Source: Tieghemiomyces parasiticus (lineage: Eukaryota; Kickxellomycota; Dimargaritomycetes; Dimargaritales; Dimargaritaceae). Taken from it: a DNA stretch of 64,000 nucleotides. The translations under genes and the position numbers were made by a program. The stretch is from positions 1 to 64,000 of the forward strand of contig JANBPT010000133.1 in assembly GCA_027575765.1 (NCBI GenBank), given 5' to 3'. The notes beneath the pieces are model-generated. The model worked only from the letters and a program-made list of their open reading frames with translations, made no database searches and had not been told where the DNA came from. Shown in pieces: positions 42,564 to 55,130 of this stretch (its first letter is position 1; each line of letters opens with the position of its first letter).

Positions 42564-42891
42564 ATGTCCGACCTCAACTTCCTGGTGAGCTGTGCAAATT
42601 CATAGTATGCATACTTGTTCATAAGGCCCCTTGGCCCAGTACAGCGACACTAAATTAGACGCCTGGCTGGGATGTCCTTCCGCCAACTGCACTGTCTTTT
42701 ACAGCCGGCCTGAGCCCTTCAATGCGGGACACTTCTCCCTGGAGAGTAGCCGCCAATTAAATCCCCTAGCGAAAGAACGTCCGGTGAACTGGACAGGGAC
42801 AGGGGGGGGACCTGTTGTTCCCAAAAGTGCTACCATGCCAAACGGCAAGATCCCCCATGCCGACCAACCCACCACCCCCCGCCTACATTGA
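42564..42891 (+). CDS. Possible small two-exon gene, unknown product
   Basis: An ATG at 42564 opens seven codons (MSDLNFL) to a GTGAGC donor at 42585. A 55-base intron ends in GGCCCAG, and the frame continues in phase from 42640 to a stop at 42891. The product would be 90 residues including TKLDAWLGCPSANCTVFYSR and VNWTGTGGGPVVPKS. There is no signal peptide and no known family. Splice borders and phase agree, but there is no independent support, and a chance frame remains possible. Confidence 0.27.
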
Positions 42892-44022
42892 TGGCGCCGC
42901 CTTTTCATTTCACCAATAATGGCTCGCAATTGTGTACTCCATTGTCTCTGCCACTCACACCCGGACCTTCCACCAAAGGCCACCAGACCGGGGATCTACC
43001 GAGGACACCGTGCCAAAAGTCCAAGGACAACCCCTGGTTCCAACGACTAGCTGTTGCAAGGTGTGCATAGCGCCAGCATCGAAAGATCAATGCGCGCTTC
43101 TACACTTGCACTTCTACTCTTGAATAGACTCCCTATCCGGCATCTTCTCTACCGCAGGGCCTTGATGTTCAAATAACTCCAACTAACTCACTGGCGGCAG
43201 ACTAGGGCCCACGACAGATTGTCATGTATATGTATGGGATGCCCATAAATGGGGTCTGGCCCCCACTCGACAAGTAGCCAGGCGGGGTGGGTTTACTGGG
43301 GAGACGGAAAGCCACTCGGAGGTGGGGAGTGCTACGCACTGGCCAGCAATTACGAGGAAGCAGGCGGCACAACGGAGAGGCAACCATGGAGGAGGGCGGG
43401 GGCCCGAGTGGGTAGAGGATGCTAAGTGGGGAAGGTCGAGGTCGAGTGTATACCGCCGGCGGCTGCATGGAAGGTTTGGCAACCGCTGGCGGACGGTAAC
43501 TTGACGTGGCTGCGGACTAGCGCATCCGTTGTGCGGCCTTGTTTATGGGCGTCACACTAGACTTACCCAATCCTTTGAGCTCATGCCTACCTTACACACG
43601 TCCCGCTCGGAAACTGTAGGGGACGCGAGAGACCGAGATTTAATCATTGGGCATACGGTTTAGGTTAGCCAACATGAAAGGTGTCGCAAGGACTGCTCCA
43701 ACTTCATAGTGAATTGATATAAAGTAAACCCCGCCGTGTCTATCAATTTTTTTGGATAATATTATACTTACGCCAAGTGGTAACCTTATTTTCGACAAAT
43801 TATATTGCAGAATTCATGGGTCACCGTATGTGAAGCTATAGGGGTTAGTCCCATCGCTATTATAAAAAACCATTGTCTAATGTGGTATTTATTTATCAGC
43901 CATAGTGATTATACAGAGTGGAAAGGCGATAGGAGGTACATAGTCCACAGAGATTGAGGGGCAGTGACTACCTACCCTCCCCCTATGCCACTGGGTTGGG
44001 GAGAGCTCTGCCGGGTTAGATT
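42892..44022. other. Intergenic region
   Basis: Short frames on both strands have no plausible product. From about 43660 to 43930 the DNA is AT-rich, as expected of a 3' flank for the HAP2 gene, which ends at 44023. Confidence 0.5.
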
Positions 44023-45992
44023 TTACTTGGTGGAAGACGGGCTATGACTGCTACTGCTACTGAGCTTGAGCGTACCGTTCTTTTCCATCTCGGCCACCTC
44101 GGCGGCGGTCAGGAACCGGCCACCGGGACCACGAGGCCTGCGCATGGCGTGCTGATGACGCGATTCGTGTAGGTACTTCTGTAAATGGGATAAAGTGGGC
44201 AAAGGGGTTGTAAGTAGATCACGGGGTGGAGAAAGGTTAGATATGGGTAAGTGAACCAAGGCCGACAACTAGGCAAGATAAGGGCTCGCTGTTAGTACAG
44301 GAGGCACACTCAAACTTCACCGATGTCGATTAGATTTCGCCAAGCAAGTATAGCTTCGCACGCCACTTACTCTACGGGTACGCGAGATCTTGTGGGCGGC
44401 CTCAAGCTTGGCCCGAGCGGACCGACGCTTAAGGATACGATGATATTGCTTGGCATTAACAAACATGGGTTCGTCGCTGTCCTCGGCAGTAATCCCGTGG
44501 GTACCGTTGGGGCCGGCACCGATACCGGCCGCTCCGCTACCCATGGAATGTGACGGCACGGTAGGCGAAGAAAGCATCAGCGAGTTGGCCGTGGTCTTAA
44601 ATCAGGAAGGAAGGTAGGAAATGAAAAGGGCGTGGAGATTAGCAGGGTGGATGATAGCGGGAGGGGAGGGAGCGAAGTGGGTTAGTCAGTTGGTTCTTCA
44701 TGATCCGAAGGTAGCAACAGTAGAAAATTGGTGAAAAGCAGTCATTCATGGCTCAAACAAGGGAATGGTAGATCGTACGGACCAAAACTTGATCAATGAT
44801 GCGAACGAGTCGATTAACATCGCCTTTTTGCTCTATTGACAGTGTGTCGGCGGATGGACGATCACTATTGAAGGCATGGGCATGACTTTGTGACACGCTA
44901 AGGCCCTCACGTAGAAACATCCACGCACACCCCCCTCCCCTACACACACACATTCGGTGGAAATCGGACCAGCGAGCCTCATCGTCACACATTAAGATAA
45001 AAATAGCAAGCTCGGCGGAGTACCAGCCGAAAGATAGCAGACGAAGCCCACATTATCCAAATTTGGATGAGGTACGGCCGACTTGCCCACGGACTGGGTA
45101 AAATTAGGGAAGCGGGGAGACAGACCGAGATCGACGGGCGCAGCAGCATGGCTGGCGGGTAAACACAAGGAAAAAATAGATAGTGGGAAGGGGGCAGGGG
45201 ATCGGCGGATGTGAAACCCACAATGGCTGTGGGCGTGGATAAGGGACACGCCGTTGCGCCCTCGAAGAGACCCCGGGGGTAGCGCGCATGCCGCTCGCTG
45301 TTGCCACTTTATGGTCAATAGCAAGGCTCAAGGACACCGGCGGCACCACGTGGTGGTGGTGGCCTCTCCGCTCCGCGCAACAGCGTAGCCCACTGTCGCA
45401 TGCTGGGGTTACACACTGTTCACCCCCTTCGCCCACTCCCTTCCCCACTAGCCGGATTTCCAATCCTGCAACCCTTCCAAGATACATGTACAGCCAGCGG
45501 ATGCACAAGCAGAATGGTATCGGTTTCTTTCGACACCGATACGGTTGAAGGCAGCAAGCTGGCCAAGGAACACGCCCCAACAAAGAAAAAAAAAACAAAG
45601 AGGAAGGGAGCACCTCTATCGAGCGGCACATAGCTACTCACTACAAAATAAAGTTAACTTACCAAGCCGTTGTAATGGTTGGGCTGGCCGTAGTTGCCAG
45701 CCATGGCGTGGGCGGCGGCCGCCGCCGCCGTGTTATCGTAGCCACCGAGATGAGAGGCGGCGCTAGCGCCGTGACCATGGTCCGAGGCGCTGTTGCTCAT
45801 GTCGAAAGTGGGGTGAGCAGCTCGCTGCTGGTCGTAACCCACGGACACCGATGTGACGTCGATGCCATTCGACTGTTGCTGGTGAGCCTGGTGGTGCTGG
45901 TGGTGCTGCTGATGGTAGCTCTGCTGTTGCTGAGCGTGGTGAGGGTGCTGATGCATGTTGTTGTAGAAACCCGCCGAGTCAATGTTCAACAT
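44023..45992 (-). CDS. HAP2: CCAAT-binding factor subunit HAP2 (NF-YA)
   Basis: Three exons, 45992-45663, 44595-44371 and 44178-44023, give 236 residues, with introns of about 1.07 kb and 0.19 kb. The N-terminal exon is a Gln/His-rich activation-type segment ([20 protein letters not shown]). The conserved core spans about residues 152-208: [20 protein letters not shown] is the subunit-interaction helix, and [20 protein letters not shown], supplied by exon 3, is the DNA-contacting part that inserts at CCAAT. HAP2 pairs with HAP3/HAP5 and in fungi activates respiratory and heme-related genes. The second intron splits the two halves of the core (RTRR-KYLH). The first intron is long for this genome and contains GC-rich and TTG/CAC repeats near 45340. 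A TATA box lies 665 bases upstream of the start. Confidence 0.95.
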
Positions 45993-46656
45993 GGGGACGA
46001 AAGTGGGTAGACTAGGGGTGGCTGGATGTGTGAGTAGGAAGCAATAAAAAAGGGGGATATCAGGCGAAGAGAGCTATGGTGTATAAGGCGTGTTTAAGGG
46101 TCTAGAGAGAGGAGATATAGATGCACTAACAATGGGTATTTACAAAATTAAGTCCAGTGGACACTGTGGACAACAGACGATTAAGTATGCAAGGTTTTGG
46201 GGTAAACGGAAAAGTGCGTTTCCAGGTCGATGGGCTCGATCAGATCAGCTGTGGCGTCTCTCAATGGGTGAGAGGTGGTGCAAGGTCAGAGGTCAAGAGA
46301 GAATAGGATTAAGTCGATTACAGGAGGTCGGTCAAATCGAAAGTCAGAATGTGTGGAAGGAGAACAAGAGAGGAGAACAGAGACGGTCGAAAGGAAAAGC
46401 TCGGGTTTACCGAGGTTATGGGGTTGGCTCGAGTAAAGGAGGCAGGGTGCGGTGGAGTGTATATGTGTGGCGCTGGCGAAAGTGGCTGTTCTCTATTGGT
46501 GGAGCTAGTAAAGGAAGCGCGGTGGCCAAGAGGGCTATACTTATGATGGCGGTGTGACGCGTAGTGTAAAATGGCGAGTACACGAGAGGGATAGGCTGTG
46601 TTGTAAGAGTAGGGGGGGCTCCACCTTGAATAGAAACCGGCCGACTTCACTGGTCC

Positions 46657-46664
46657 TTTTTATA
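46657..46664 (-). promoter_or_regulatory. TATA box, probable HAP2 promoter
   Basis: The minus strand reads GCATTATAAAAAGGACC, a good TATA element, 665 bases upstream of the HAP2 ATG. This implies a leader of about 630 bases, in which upstream ATGs or an intron would be expected. Confidence 0.4.
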
Positions 46665-49600
46665 ATGCACTATACGACGATAGGCCACCGACAGCGCGAC
46701 TGCGCGTGAGGCCTCAGCCCCGGCGGGCGTCGCGCGAATCGGCGGCGGAAAAGATGAGGGGTAGGGAAGGGAGCCACGGGGAACCAATGCCAGCGGCCCT
46801 AGGCAAATAGATTAGGGGGCTGGGTTAGGGATCCAACGCCTTCCCTGTCAGAGAGCCGACAATTCGCTCGAGGCCTGGGCTCTTCCCCGCTGGGTAACCG
46901 ACGACGACGACGCCATGTCTCCCCCGCCGCCTTATTGTGCCGCTGGGCCCGGCTTCCCCTCAGTTGCACACGCTAGTACACTAAACCTTGATGACCAGTG
47001 TGGCGGCACAGGGTGGGCGGCCCTCCCTGCGTAGGGCGTGGGAGGTGGAGAGGGGTGCCACGCTGCCGGTGAGTTGCACGGTGGCAGTGGGACAAGGGAT
47101 ATCCTCCCCCACACCCAAAGCTGGCCATAAAGAGCGCAACTATATATATTTTTTCCCTCCATCGGCGGATGGTGGTACTAATCCGAATCCCTGATTGGTT
47201 TGCTCGCCAGTTCGGAGGAAAGGACGGACGGTCGGGTGGCCAGAGGAAATAGACGGTTCGAAATCTGGAAGGCAGTGGCAGCCAAGGCGAGCTGGTGTAA
47301 AACGGCAAGCGGGTCGGCCGACGGAGGGTTAGAATTGGGTTAGGCACGATCTGCTGCCACCCTTCGTGCCCCCCTCGCCGCTCTACCACATTCGGACACG
47401 GGGGAGGGTGCAGGGGTGGGCGGCGGTCGAGCACCAGGGTAGCAGAGAGAAGCAGACGTTAGGGTGATCATAGAGGTAGAAATGGGTCTACTGCCACCCC
47501 TTAGTCGTGTGCGTCTGTAGTCTCTGTGCGTCAGCTGACGGACTACTTGCTTATTTGAATACGGCGTCTCGCCAATTTATCGGTGCCGACAGGCCACTCC
47601 GCCTCCACCCTACTCTGCGTGTGGCGGAGGCATCAGCACACACCATGCATCTCTCATGTAGTAATTGGCGCATTGTATCCTGGGCGTGGATTAACTCGCT
47701 CCATCCCCATCTAATATGGCGGGCTAGTACGTGCGCGCACGCGTACAACACGCGTGTCCCCATTTGCCCAGCCTCTGGTCTTGCCTGACGCGATCTCGAA
47801 AGCCGATGGAGTGTGTTTGCCCGGAACGGCTTTTGTTGGTTGTATACGGTTTAGCAGCTGTGTAGTCAACTAGCCAGAGCTCGTACTTGACGGGCTTCTA
47901 GCTCCTATTTCTATTCGACCGGTTGACATTAAAGTTATTTTAAGATGGCCGAGTCATCCGACTACTACCGTTAATATTACCATTCCGAGATCGGTGCTTG
48001 CGTATGTTTAAAACGCCGAGGCCACCCCGGCGGTACACTCCCTTCGGGTTGAGCATGCTACCAACTGCCTCCTCCTCTACTTCCACTTGATTTTTTTCTG
48101 ATTGAGCGCGTTCTTATTTTTCGCGCTCTCACTCGGACCGCAGGACTTCATGTGAACGGCGCGGTCACCCACTCGGACCCTGGGCCCTACAAGCTCCACA
48201 GCCTCTGCAACATTGCGAAACCCTGGAGGTAAACGATAACCGCGGCGGGTAGTACTTTTGAGTGTAAACAGCAGTGGGTGAGAAAACCCCATAGTTAGCC
48301 TGTATGGAAGATCGTTCAATGGCATACCATACGAGGGAAATCGTCAAGCAGCTTGAGCGGGCCGCGTGACGATGGACAGGCAACCTCCTTTGGTTGTACT
48401 TTATGCCGGATCTACTACGTTGTGAAGGAACCACATAACTGCACAGTATATGGTATTCTCTGGCTTAGGATGCGTCAGCAAATGCTACGAATAATGCGAG
48501 ACAGGTCGGTTGGTGAGGTTTTCGTCCCCTACATGACAATTACACTGGTTAATTAGGCACGGTTTAGAACTCCTCAACCCAGTTGGAAGAGCCAACTGCT
48601 CTACATGTTCACTTAAAACTTAGATTTGTAATTCAGTTATGGCCGCTTAGTCTCTTAGGCTTAAGGTATGTATCACCCCTTTCCTCCCAACTCACGGAGA
48701 AAGCCCCCTAGAACCAGGCTCCTAGCGTCGACTCCCTAAACCGGGCAATATGATACTGTTACAGGTAATGGGGAGTGGGGGGTGATATTACTAGCAAGTA
48801 GCTCTACTGTTATTCCCCTCAATTATCATTGGTCCGTCGGCGGATCCCCAGGGTCGAGTACTTCCCGCGACAGCAAGTCTCACGGCTGCCCGTACCGAAT
48901 GGTCATTGGTTAACGAGGTGACCTTGGGCTTTCCATATCTGATTCCCTTTCGCTCGCCCAAACGACCAGCATAGCCCTCTGCAACCCGCTCACCGGGGTA
49001 CAGTCCTGATTCACGGGTGTCCAGGTTTGCGCAACCTGGAGGCGCGGATGAAGCAGGGAGAAGCATTTGTACCTAGGGGCTAAAAGCTGAGGGGGGAGGA
49101 ACCGGTGGGCGTTGGAATGGAGGTACGGTGATTAAAAAAGCACAGGGGAAGGTGGCAGTGAAGGGTGTTCATCAGCAGGTAACGGGACACTGACTTGGTG
49201 CCATCATCATGTATTCGCCAAACAATTGTGGTCACCACACCCGCAATTGGTTAGGCTCAACCCTATGCGGGTTGTCATTCTCATCGCCGGCTTTTCCACT
49301 TACGGATGTAAAGGGATTAAGCCCCGTCATATAGCTTAGCCCACTGCTACGGCCACTACAAGACCTCCACGCCGCATTTGCGGAGTAGAGGAGGCGGGCA
49401 CTCGACAGGGACTACTACTACTACTACTATTAGCCTACAATACCCAAATATGTCCGACCGGTGGTCTTTGGAACCCCCAGCTATCATTATGAGGCGCTGG
49501 GTTAGTAATTGGCACGGGGTCTGACGAGGGGAGGGTAAAGGTTTAGCCCGTCCAGCTCACCTAACCCGTCAGTTTGTCTGGCGCTAGTGGTGAAAAGGCA

Positions 49601-50391
49601 CTCATGGACACTTATTCTAACTGCGTGGATGAACAAAGCGGCACCGCTATAGCAGACAACACCCTGGCGTGGGACTTTCGGAGATGTCCCTAATGGTTCG
49701 CAGGACTTAGGTGCCTACCAGTTAGGTTGAACCTATTTGCGAAGCGGATCAACCTCATCCTATGGGCGGCTGGCGTTAGTTTAGACAGGTCCCGGCGATA
49801 CGCGTTGTCCATACAAAACCCACCAACTGGCCAGTGGCTGCATCACCCATAGATCGGAGCCCGGAAAAAATCGCATCTATACCCCCCCCCCACCCATATA
49901 GCCTAGAGCCTCCGGTTGGTGCAGTCCCAAGGGAGAGCATTATATTGGTTGTTTATAATAGGTGAAATTGGTTATTAGATGGTGTACCATTAGTGCAGAG
50001 GTAGATAGTACGGCATCCGGAAGGGGGTATGTGAGTTTGGTACTGCGATACAAATGTGAATGTATTCAACTACCGGTACGGGTTGACTACAATTTAAGCG
50101 CCCCAAGCAAAGCAAAACAACAATTATACCCATTGTCACGATATAATTGGGGACAGCTACCTTGATGACCAAATAAGAGTTAGCGTCCTGAGGTGCGGCG
50201 GACGGGAGAGTACAGGTGAAAGGAATCGAGTTATGAAACACCTTCAAGCCATTTCAGCTAGGGGGCCATAGACTGAGGGAGAAAGAGCATATCTGTAGGC
50301 GGAACCAGGCCAGCCCAACGGTTTCGCCTGGCATCCGCATCACTTGCCAGTCTCCCCTCCCCCTGCCTCTCACATTTCTCTAATGACTTAC

Positions 50392-50396
50392 CCAAT
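50392..50396 (+). promoter_or_regulatory. CCAAT box upstream of the CBP6-like gene
   Basis: CCCAATTG lies 72 bases upstream of the ATG of the CBP6-like gene. HAP2, encoded 4.5 kb away, is the family that binds CCAAT. Five-base matches are common by chance. Confidence 0.25.
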
Positions 50397-50467
50397 TGAC
50401 TCCTCATTTACCGTTTTCTAGCTTAATAGTTATATCTGACCCTTCCAGGATTTTCCTTTGCTCGCCC

Positions 50468-51159
50468 ATGTCTGCCCACACCCTGGTCTCCAAATTGCCG
50501 GCGCCGCAGATCCGCCAGATTTACCAGAGTCTGACGGAGATCGCCGCCCGGTGGCCCAAGGATCCGCTCCGTCCCGATCAAGACTTCCACACACATCTAA
50601 CGCAGCGCATTACCACCGAACTAGGACCACTAGTATCCCCCCAGCCTGGCACAGCTGCTGCCTCCCCTGCTGCATCGGCGACGGCTACGGCTTCAGCGAC
50701 GAAGGCCACCCCTGCCAATGCTACCAAGGAAAGCGCCGGCGCAGTATCTCACCCGTCCTCCTCGACCAAGACGTTCGATGCGTTGACGCTAGAGCAAATC
50801 GAAGGCGATATCAAGGGGTTTCGTCTCCTACTCGATAACCATTACAAGGATACGGTAAGCTCACCCTTGTAGCTGATACAGAGGCCCATTGACGGAGCAT
50901 GCCCTGGTGAGCTAACTATGGCGTATATTCCTTATATTCTACTGTTATCAGACTCTAACCGGTGTCCGCTACTCACATGCACCCCCCTCCCCCTCTCCCG
51001 CGTCTTTCTTTACAGAATCCCCTGACTGATAACCTGCTCAAGCCAAAATTGGGTCCCCTATTTTACGAAGACCTGATCCAGCGCATGGACGCCGCCGCCG
51101 TCAACCCGCCCGCGCCCCCGGGCTTTTTTCAGCGGTGGTTCCGTTTCAGTAGCAAATAA
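50468..51159 (+). CDS. CBP6/UQCC2-like mitochondrial complex III assembly factor (candidate)
   Basis: Two exons, 50468-50854 and 51016-51159, give 176 residues. The N-terminal helical part (APQIRQIYQSLTEIAARWPK, then DPLRPDQDF) resembles fungal CBP6 and animal UQCC2, which begin with a helix ending in a WP-K-D-type motif. Residues 59-100 are an alanine/threonine-rich low-complexity linker. The C-terminal half (LLLDNHYKDT-NPLTDNLLKP, GPLFYEDLIQRMDAA) matches the family layout of a helix, a Y-K motif, a P-L-S/T-D motif and a tyrosine-rich final helix. CBP6 with CBP3 binds mitoribosomes at the tunnel exit and chaperones newly made cytochrome b. The assignment rests on motif order and length, without a search. 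The frame is open upstream to 50396, but the ATG at 50468 starts the likely protein. Confidence 0.6.
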
Positions 51160-51535
51160 GGAGGCGAGTATCTGCAGTTGGTTTGGTCATTGTGAGCCAT
51201 ATCATTTCCAGACCATACCTGCGTACCCTCTATTTGCTTACGTTTCTTATTGTATTGCACCAACTAAACTACTCATATAAAAAGGTAGCTGCCGTCAATC
51301 CAGCCCTAATGTTGGTCATTGACAAGGCTCACAGAGCATACCATACGTTGACAAGCGCTTTTATGTGAGGTAAATCATGAAAACCGGGATTGCAATGACC
51401 ACGTTCGGGCCAAAGTGCGCATAAATGGCGGCCCCGGAGGTATACTGCCGAGGGGTGCGGTCTACCCAATGATTCCATGCATCAACCGCGGGGGAGGGGA
51501 AGGGTTGGGCAGCCTCAAGGTACAAGGCAGATATG
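51160..51535. other. Convergent intergenic region
   Basis: The 3' flanks of the CBP6-like gene and of the TMEM141-like gene on the opposite strand. A 61-codon plus-strand frame at 51183-51368 is not supported. Confidence 0.5.
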
Positions 51536-51912
51536 CTATTTCGAGGCCGCCTGCTTCGCCATACAGTTCTTCATTACCTGGTTGGACGTAATCCAACCGA
51601 CCACGCCAGCAAGACCTGGAAAACGGGGAGTGAAGCGAGGTGGTACAAGAGCATCAGAAGCCGTTACGTTAAATGGCTGGTAGACAAGCAATATTAAACT
51701 TGGAATCCAGTCTATCCTTTCCTCTTACCCAATCCAACCGCTACGGCCCAGTTGCGAGGCAGCTGATAGTGGGTATGGCCAATGTAGCCTCCCAAGAGGC
51801 CACCGGCTGCGGCCGCCATGAGGCCTTGGCGCTCGGCCTTAACTTGGCACATGCCGCCAATGGGGGATCGACCGACGCTCGGGTCGCCGTTAGTGCTTGC
51901 AGTACGAGACAT
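51536..51912 (-). CDS. TMEM141-like two-helix membrane protein, paralogue A
   Basis: Two exons, 51912-51729 and 51615-51536, give 87 residues. After a polar start comes MCQVKAERQG, then a glycine-zipper helix LMAAAAGGLLGGYIGH, a short linker YQLPRN, and a second helix AVAVGLGLAGVVGWITS that spans the splice site, ending in NQVMKNCMAKQ. The order CQ, glycine-zipper helix, aromatic-x-P linker, second helix, K-x-C end is that of animal TMEM141, a mitochondrial or ER membrane protein of unclear function, and the length is close. It is clearly related to the gene at 55131-55650: same layout, same phase-1 intron in the second helix. The name is tentative; the paralogy is secure. An AT-rich TATA-like run lies 70-80 bases upstream. 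Confidence 0.7.
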
Positions 51913-54339
51913 GATTGTACAAGTAGGTGAAAGAGTTTGATAATGAATAGACAGTGGAGTTCCAAAAAAGAAGGGTAGCAATATATATATATGCGCGTGT
52001 GTGTGCGTAAAGTGCCTTGGCGGATACAGTTATCGCAGGGAAAAATTCGGTGTAGAGGATAAGACCGTATCGAGGGAGGCAGCTGCTGTCTTGTTTTATA
52101 CCGCACTTATCGGGGCGTTTGAATCCCGGCATCCATTGACCGCCAGTCAAGGATATACTCGACCGGCCCAAGTTTAGCAATGGGTCAAGGTAGGCGTACA
52201 ACCAATAGCTCTGACGAGTTGTATGATTTAGACTCTGCCCGGTGAGGGAGAGGGGCGCGCGACGACGTCAACCGACCGCCCTGGACTCAATTTCCGCCTC
52301 ACCCAGGCCTGTTAGACTCGTCAAGGTGCTGATGTCAACGTCGACTCATCTGATCCCCAGAGCGGCCAGTCTCCCCTTTTTCCTGCCGCCCCACAAGGGT
52401 ACTAATACTACTGTATGGCTCAACTTGTAAGTGTTCTGGAACGGGCTTTGCTTTCCATCAATTCTACCCAGAGCTCCACTAATACCGGCCAAAGTCGGGC
52501 ACCGTACTGTCTAACAGCGAATGATTCTGACCCTAAAATCTTCCAGTATTGTGTAGATGGATGCCCCCTTGTCAAATCACTGCTGCCCCACGATGTGAAA
52601 AGTCATGTGGTTTTTATGATGGATTATATATAATCACCATTCCACCTATCATTGCGTGACACCAAGCGGACTAGAGAAGGCCGATTTTGCGTAAGTGGTG
52701 TTGGCAGTTCTCGTAACCACCGTGATCCAAACCTCCGCCCTCCTACTTGGACGGACGACCATTGCCACCTGGCATGCCTTCTATGGCAGTCTCCTTGATT
52801 TCAGAGACATGACGAGGACCGGAGTAGTGTGACTTTCCTGCGACAAGCTCTTATCCATAAGCACTATTGCACGATCCGGTTGGTGGCGACGCAACCCCGC
52901 CCCCGAAGGAGCGATGCTCGGTTTGATATGACCTGACGAAAGTAATGTCGATCGGGAGGCTACAGACTCAACCCGGCAGCGTATACAATACCACCACTTT
53001 GGCGATCGCGCGTCAGGGCAGGAGCTTCCGAAAGCGTTGCATGATCCTTACTGATCCCAGACTGCCATGCCCCGGTTGTGGGACAAATTGTAGTAATTGT
53101 GGACAATAAACCCTCCCAAACGCTGGCTGTCGACCCTGGCCTAACCCCTTGACGTTCGGCTTGGGTCTGGCCGACATCAAAGGGAACCTGGTTGAGATCC
53201 AGGTCGTTGCCGGCAGTAGTGGTAGATCGAAATACGTTTGCACAGGCTTAATACTAGGTAGAGCGGAGGTATCTATTACATAAGCTGCGGCAGTGTGGAT
53301 GGGTGTGGATGAGTGGGTACACTGCGTATGAAGGAGGGTAGTAGATTCGGAAGAGACCTAATGGTTTTGAACAAGGTTAGATGACTGAGGCTGATGAGAA
53401 TGATAGATAGCCAAGGAACGCCCGGCCAGACTTATCAATGTGCCTAGCAGGAGCGTCCGGCGGTTCTGGTCCCTGCCTGCTCGCCAATAATGTGTCTTGC
53501 CAGAGAAGGTGTGACTGACGGACGACGTCGGTTATCTACAACCTACTACCTCACCCACCATCCGAGTCTACACGACTCGATATAGCCGCTGGGGGACCCC
53601 ATACCGTGTATTGTGCAACCTTACCTGTGAGTATCTATGTAGGGTCCCTCCCACCACTATTCCCGCCTCAAGACCCGTACAAGTTCGTCAAGCATGATGG
53701 GCTAAGGCCATCGTCTTCTCATCCTTTCTCAATGGCCATCGGCACTGAATAAGGGCGGTAGGGCGACCTCCCCGGCTTCCGACCTGTTCGCTCCTATATA
53801 TATATATATGTGTGTGTGTGTGTATGTGTCCAACGACCATCGTCAAAACCCTTTCCACCTAATACCCGCGCATTAGCACAAGAACCATAAATTCGAGGAA
53901 AGTAAGACCGGTTGATGGTAAGCTGAAAGAAGACACTAAGTATGTCATTATCGGACGAGCGGTAACGTGCCAAGTCGACCTACTTCGCTATGACAGAGGT
54001 TGCGGTGCTATGAGGTGGTAGTGGAAATACTAGGGGGGGGACTAGGCCACAGAGCACTTCACCCTAACTACTTACACCCCTGACCACTGACTTCCAGTGA
54101 GGGGGTATGCATTTGATTTGTGCCTCCGCGATCTCAATCGGACGGGACAACGTACTGGCGTTCGCTAGCAGTCTCTTTCGAGTCGTTTGATGTTTCATGG
54201 TCTTGTTAGAAGAAACCCTTTCGGCCACAGTGGCCCCCGTTGTGGACAAGAGGACACACAACACGTGTGCCGTAGAAAGAGATATTAGCCCCTCTACCAG
54301 TAACTATCCTCCCAGCGACCCCAGCGCGAAGCTGCCTAA
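51913..54339. other. Intergenic region with microsatellites
   Basis: 2.4 kb between two minus-strand genes. A 72-codon plus-strand frame at 52415-52633 has cysteines but no recognisable family and was not accepted. The rest is unremarkable apart from compound dinucleotide repeats near 51980-52005 and at 53795-53822. Confidence 0.45.
53795..53822. repeat. Compound TA/TG dinucleotide microsatellite
   Basis: A TA run of 15 bases passes directly into a TG run of about 13 bases. Confidence 0.9.
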
Positions 54340-54912
54340 TTAGTGAATATCAGAGATGAGGGGTGAGAAGGGCATAACAAGTAGGATTGGTAACGCTAGT
54401 GAACGACGAAACTCGTCGAGATCGGTTAGGACGGCGTGCTTGTGGGATAACTTGCAGGAAGTGTGATCCAGACGCAGTCGCCCACGACCCGAGCTGGCCA
54501 CAGTAACCAGGAGACTCGTTACGGCCAACTTTGCCCTGACGCTCTTGGCGTAAGGCGGCAGCTTGGAGTTTTCTTTCTTGGCGCCACGGGTCTAGCGGGT
54601 GAGGGTAGTCCAAGGCAGTAAGATGGAAATAGAGGTGAAGCTGAATGGAAATATGTAGTATCGTAGAGGTCTTAAGACGGTGGAGGTGGTGGGCGTTTGT
54701 ACACGATCTGCAGGACAAAAAATCGAACGGCGACCGTTGGATGTCGTCGAAGGTAGCCGGGATGAACCTCGGCGAGCCTTTAAGGGTGAAGACCTGGAGA
54801 AGTCAAACCGGCCCAATCTGACGCGGGATGATATAGGCCTTACCATCCCTGCTGTCAGCAATGTGAAGCCTCTCCCCCGGCTCACAGGCTTAGTCTGCGA
54901 TCCACATCTCAT
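54340..54912 (-). CDS. Possible small two-exon basic protein, unknown
   Basis: An ATG at 54912 opens 23 codons (MRCGSQTKPVSRGRGFTLLT) ending at a GTAAGG donor (54843). A phase-0 acceptor, CCCGCTAG, precedes 54591, from which the frame continues 83 codons to a stop at 54340. The second exon reads TRGAKKENSKLPPYAKSVRA and then a short hydrophobic stretch, KLAVTSLLVTVASS, with GC-rich codons in the first 60. The total is 106 residues. Phase and borders agree, but no family is recognised, and the last 30 residues look less coding. It sits between the two TMEM141-like paralogues. It may be a gene fragment. Confidence 0.3.
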
Positions 54913-55130
54913 CAATTTTTTGATGTAATGAAGTCTTTAAGTTATATCTCAGGGCCTCTAATACGCAATGGAAGCACAGAACCAGATAATCGGTGTGTAA
55001 TGGTTTATTACGAAGGAGTGATGGGTGGATACTGTATTTATAGAGGAGTCGAGGGGGGTCCCCGCTGTGCTCCATTGACGTATCCAGTCACTACAAGGGT
55101 TATTTGTGGAGATTCGTCACCTCAGCCTGA

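Larger units (their letters stand above)
45993..50467. other. Long intergenic region
   Basis: The first 0.7 kb is the probable leader and promoter of HAP2. The remaining 3.8 kb shows no gene I can support. It has a TA-rich tract near 47140-47155, a CTA trinucleotide run near 49409-49427 and C-runs near 49880. An 82-codon minus-strand frame at 48077-48325 was considered and not accepted. No RNA gene or mobile element was recognised. Confidence 0.45.

Noticed and set aside
48077..48325. 82-codon minus-strand frame starting MPLNDLPYRLTMG
   Set aside because: Mixed codon bias, no recognisable motif, no promoter or poly(A) context that would support it.
52415..52633. 72-codon plus-strand frame with cysteines (MAQLVSVLERALLSIN)
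   Set aside because: AT-rich, no family, and a GTAAGT immediately after the fourth codon makes the frame doubtful.
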